Shown here in pieces: positions 23,432 to 23,721 of a DNA stretch of 23,721 nucleotides. The stretch's first letter is position 1; every line of letters starts with the position of its first letter. Both the position numbers and the translations under genes were made by a program. Source of the DNA: an uncultured Actinomyces sp. (GTDB lineage: Bacteria; Actinomycetota; Actinomycetes; Actinomycetales; Actinomycetaceae). The notes under the pieces were generated by a model. The model was not told where the DNA came from, did no database searches, and saw nothing but the letters and a program-made list of their open reading frames with translations. The DNA is taken from assembly GCA_938041695.1 (NCBI GenBank), contig CALISI010000021.1, forward strand, positions 1 through 23,721, read 5' to 3'.

Positions 23432-23465
23432 ACCCGACGTTCCCACGAGCAGAAAGTAGCAACTG

Positions 23466-23721
23466 ATGGCACATAAGAAGGGCCTTGGTTCCTCCCGTAA
23501 CGGTCGCGATTCGAACGCGCAGCGCCTCGGCGTGAAGCGCTACGGCGGCCAGCTGGTCAACGCTGGTGAGATCATCGTCCGTCAGCGCGGCACCCACTTC
23601 CACCCTGGTGACGGCGTTGGCCGTGGCAAGGATGACACCCTGTTCGCCCTGCGCGCCGGCGCGGTCGAGTTCGGCCGCAAGCGCGATCGCAAGGTCGTCA
23701 GCGTTTCGCCGGTCTCTGCCT
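23466..23721 (+). CDS. rpmA: 50S ribosomal protein L27 (3' end cut by window)
   Basis: The first 85 codons of L27, reading M-A-H-K-K-G-L-G-S-S-R-N-G-R-D-S, the family signature, with R-Q-R-G-T-H-F-H-P-G further on. The N-terminal tail of mature L27 reaches the peptidyl-transferase centre. Here the protein begins directly with A-H-K-K-G and shows no Firmicutes-type cleavable leader. The family is usually 85-90 residues, so only a few codons are missing beyond the right edge. A weak AGAAAG ribosome binding site precedes the ATG. Confidence 0.96.
   Translation, partial: MAHKKGLGSSRNGRDSNAQRLGVKRYGGQLVNAGEIIVRQRGTHFHPGDGVGRGKDDTLFALRAGAVEFGRKRDRKVVSVSPVSA

Overview
The window is high-GC, densely coded chromosomal DNA from an actinobacterium. 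Gene order (rpmB, DAK2-domain gene, recG, rsmD, coaD, SepIVA-like gene, DUF177 gene, rnc; later rne, rplU, rpmA), GTG starts and overlapping start/stop codons fit Actinomycetaceae. A large secreted fucosidase with choline-binding-type repeats points to a mucosal or oral Schaalia/Actinomyces-like species. The species is an inference, not a database result.

Region 1 (1-7145) is housekeeping. The 5' end of rpmB (L28) runs off the left edge on the minus strand. Divergent from it, a tightly packed plus-strand run encodes a FakA-like DAK2 protein, RecG, RsmD, CoaD, a coiled-coil SepIVA/DivIVA-like protein, a zinc-motif DUF177 protein and RNase III. Most junctions overlap or nearly touch.

Region 2 (7146-11811) is accessory. 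It has a DevR/DosR-like response regulator with a probable leaderless promoter, then a 314-nt intergenic stretch. That stretch carries two near-identical 33-nt hairpin repeats exactly 60 nt apart, a strong terminator, and a second pair of 17-nt direct repeats flanking a possible -10 element. Next is a 1182-residue secreted GH29 alpha-L-fucosidase with Ig-like domains, an F-type (fucose-binding) lectin domain and about nine C-terminal choline-binding-type repeats. A long perfect inverted repeat separates it from the convergent operon.

Region 3 (11812-19687, minus strand) is a cytochrome bd operon, cydA-cydB-cydD-cydC, whose last gene is a DevS-like two-GAF histidine kinase overlapping cydC. 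The kinase and the DevR-like regulator look like cognate partners now separated by the fucosidase locus. A degenerate DevR-box-like dyad lies just upstream of cydA. The combined picture is a respiratory (oxygen or redox) module with its own two-component control, interrupted by a host-glycan-degrading gene.

Region 4 (19688-23721, plus strand) has a long divergent intergenic region, rne (RNase E/G with charged disordered flanks), a terminator hairpin, a clear promoter with a structured leader, rplU (L21) and the start of rpmA (L27), cut by the right edge. No tRNA, rRNA, insertion sequence, phage gene or convincing CRISPR array was seen.
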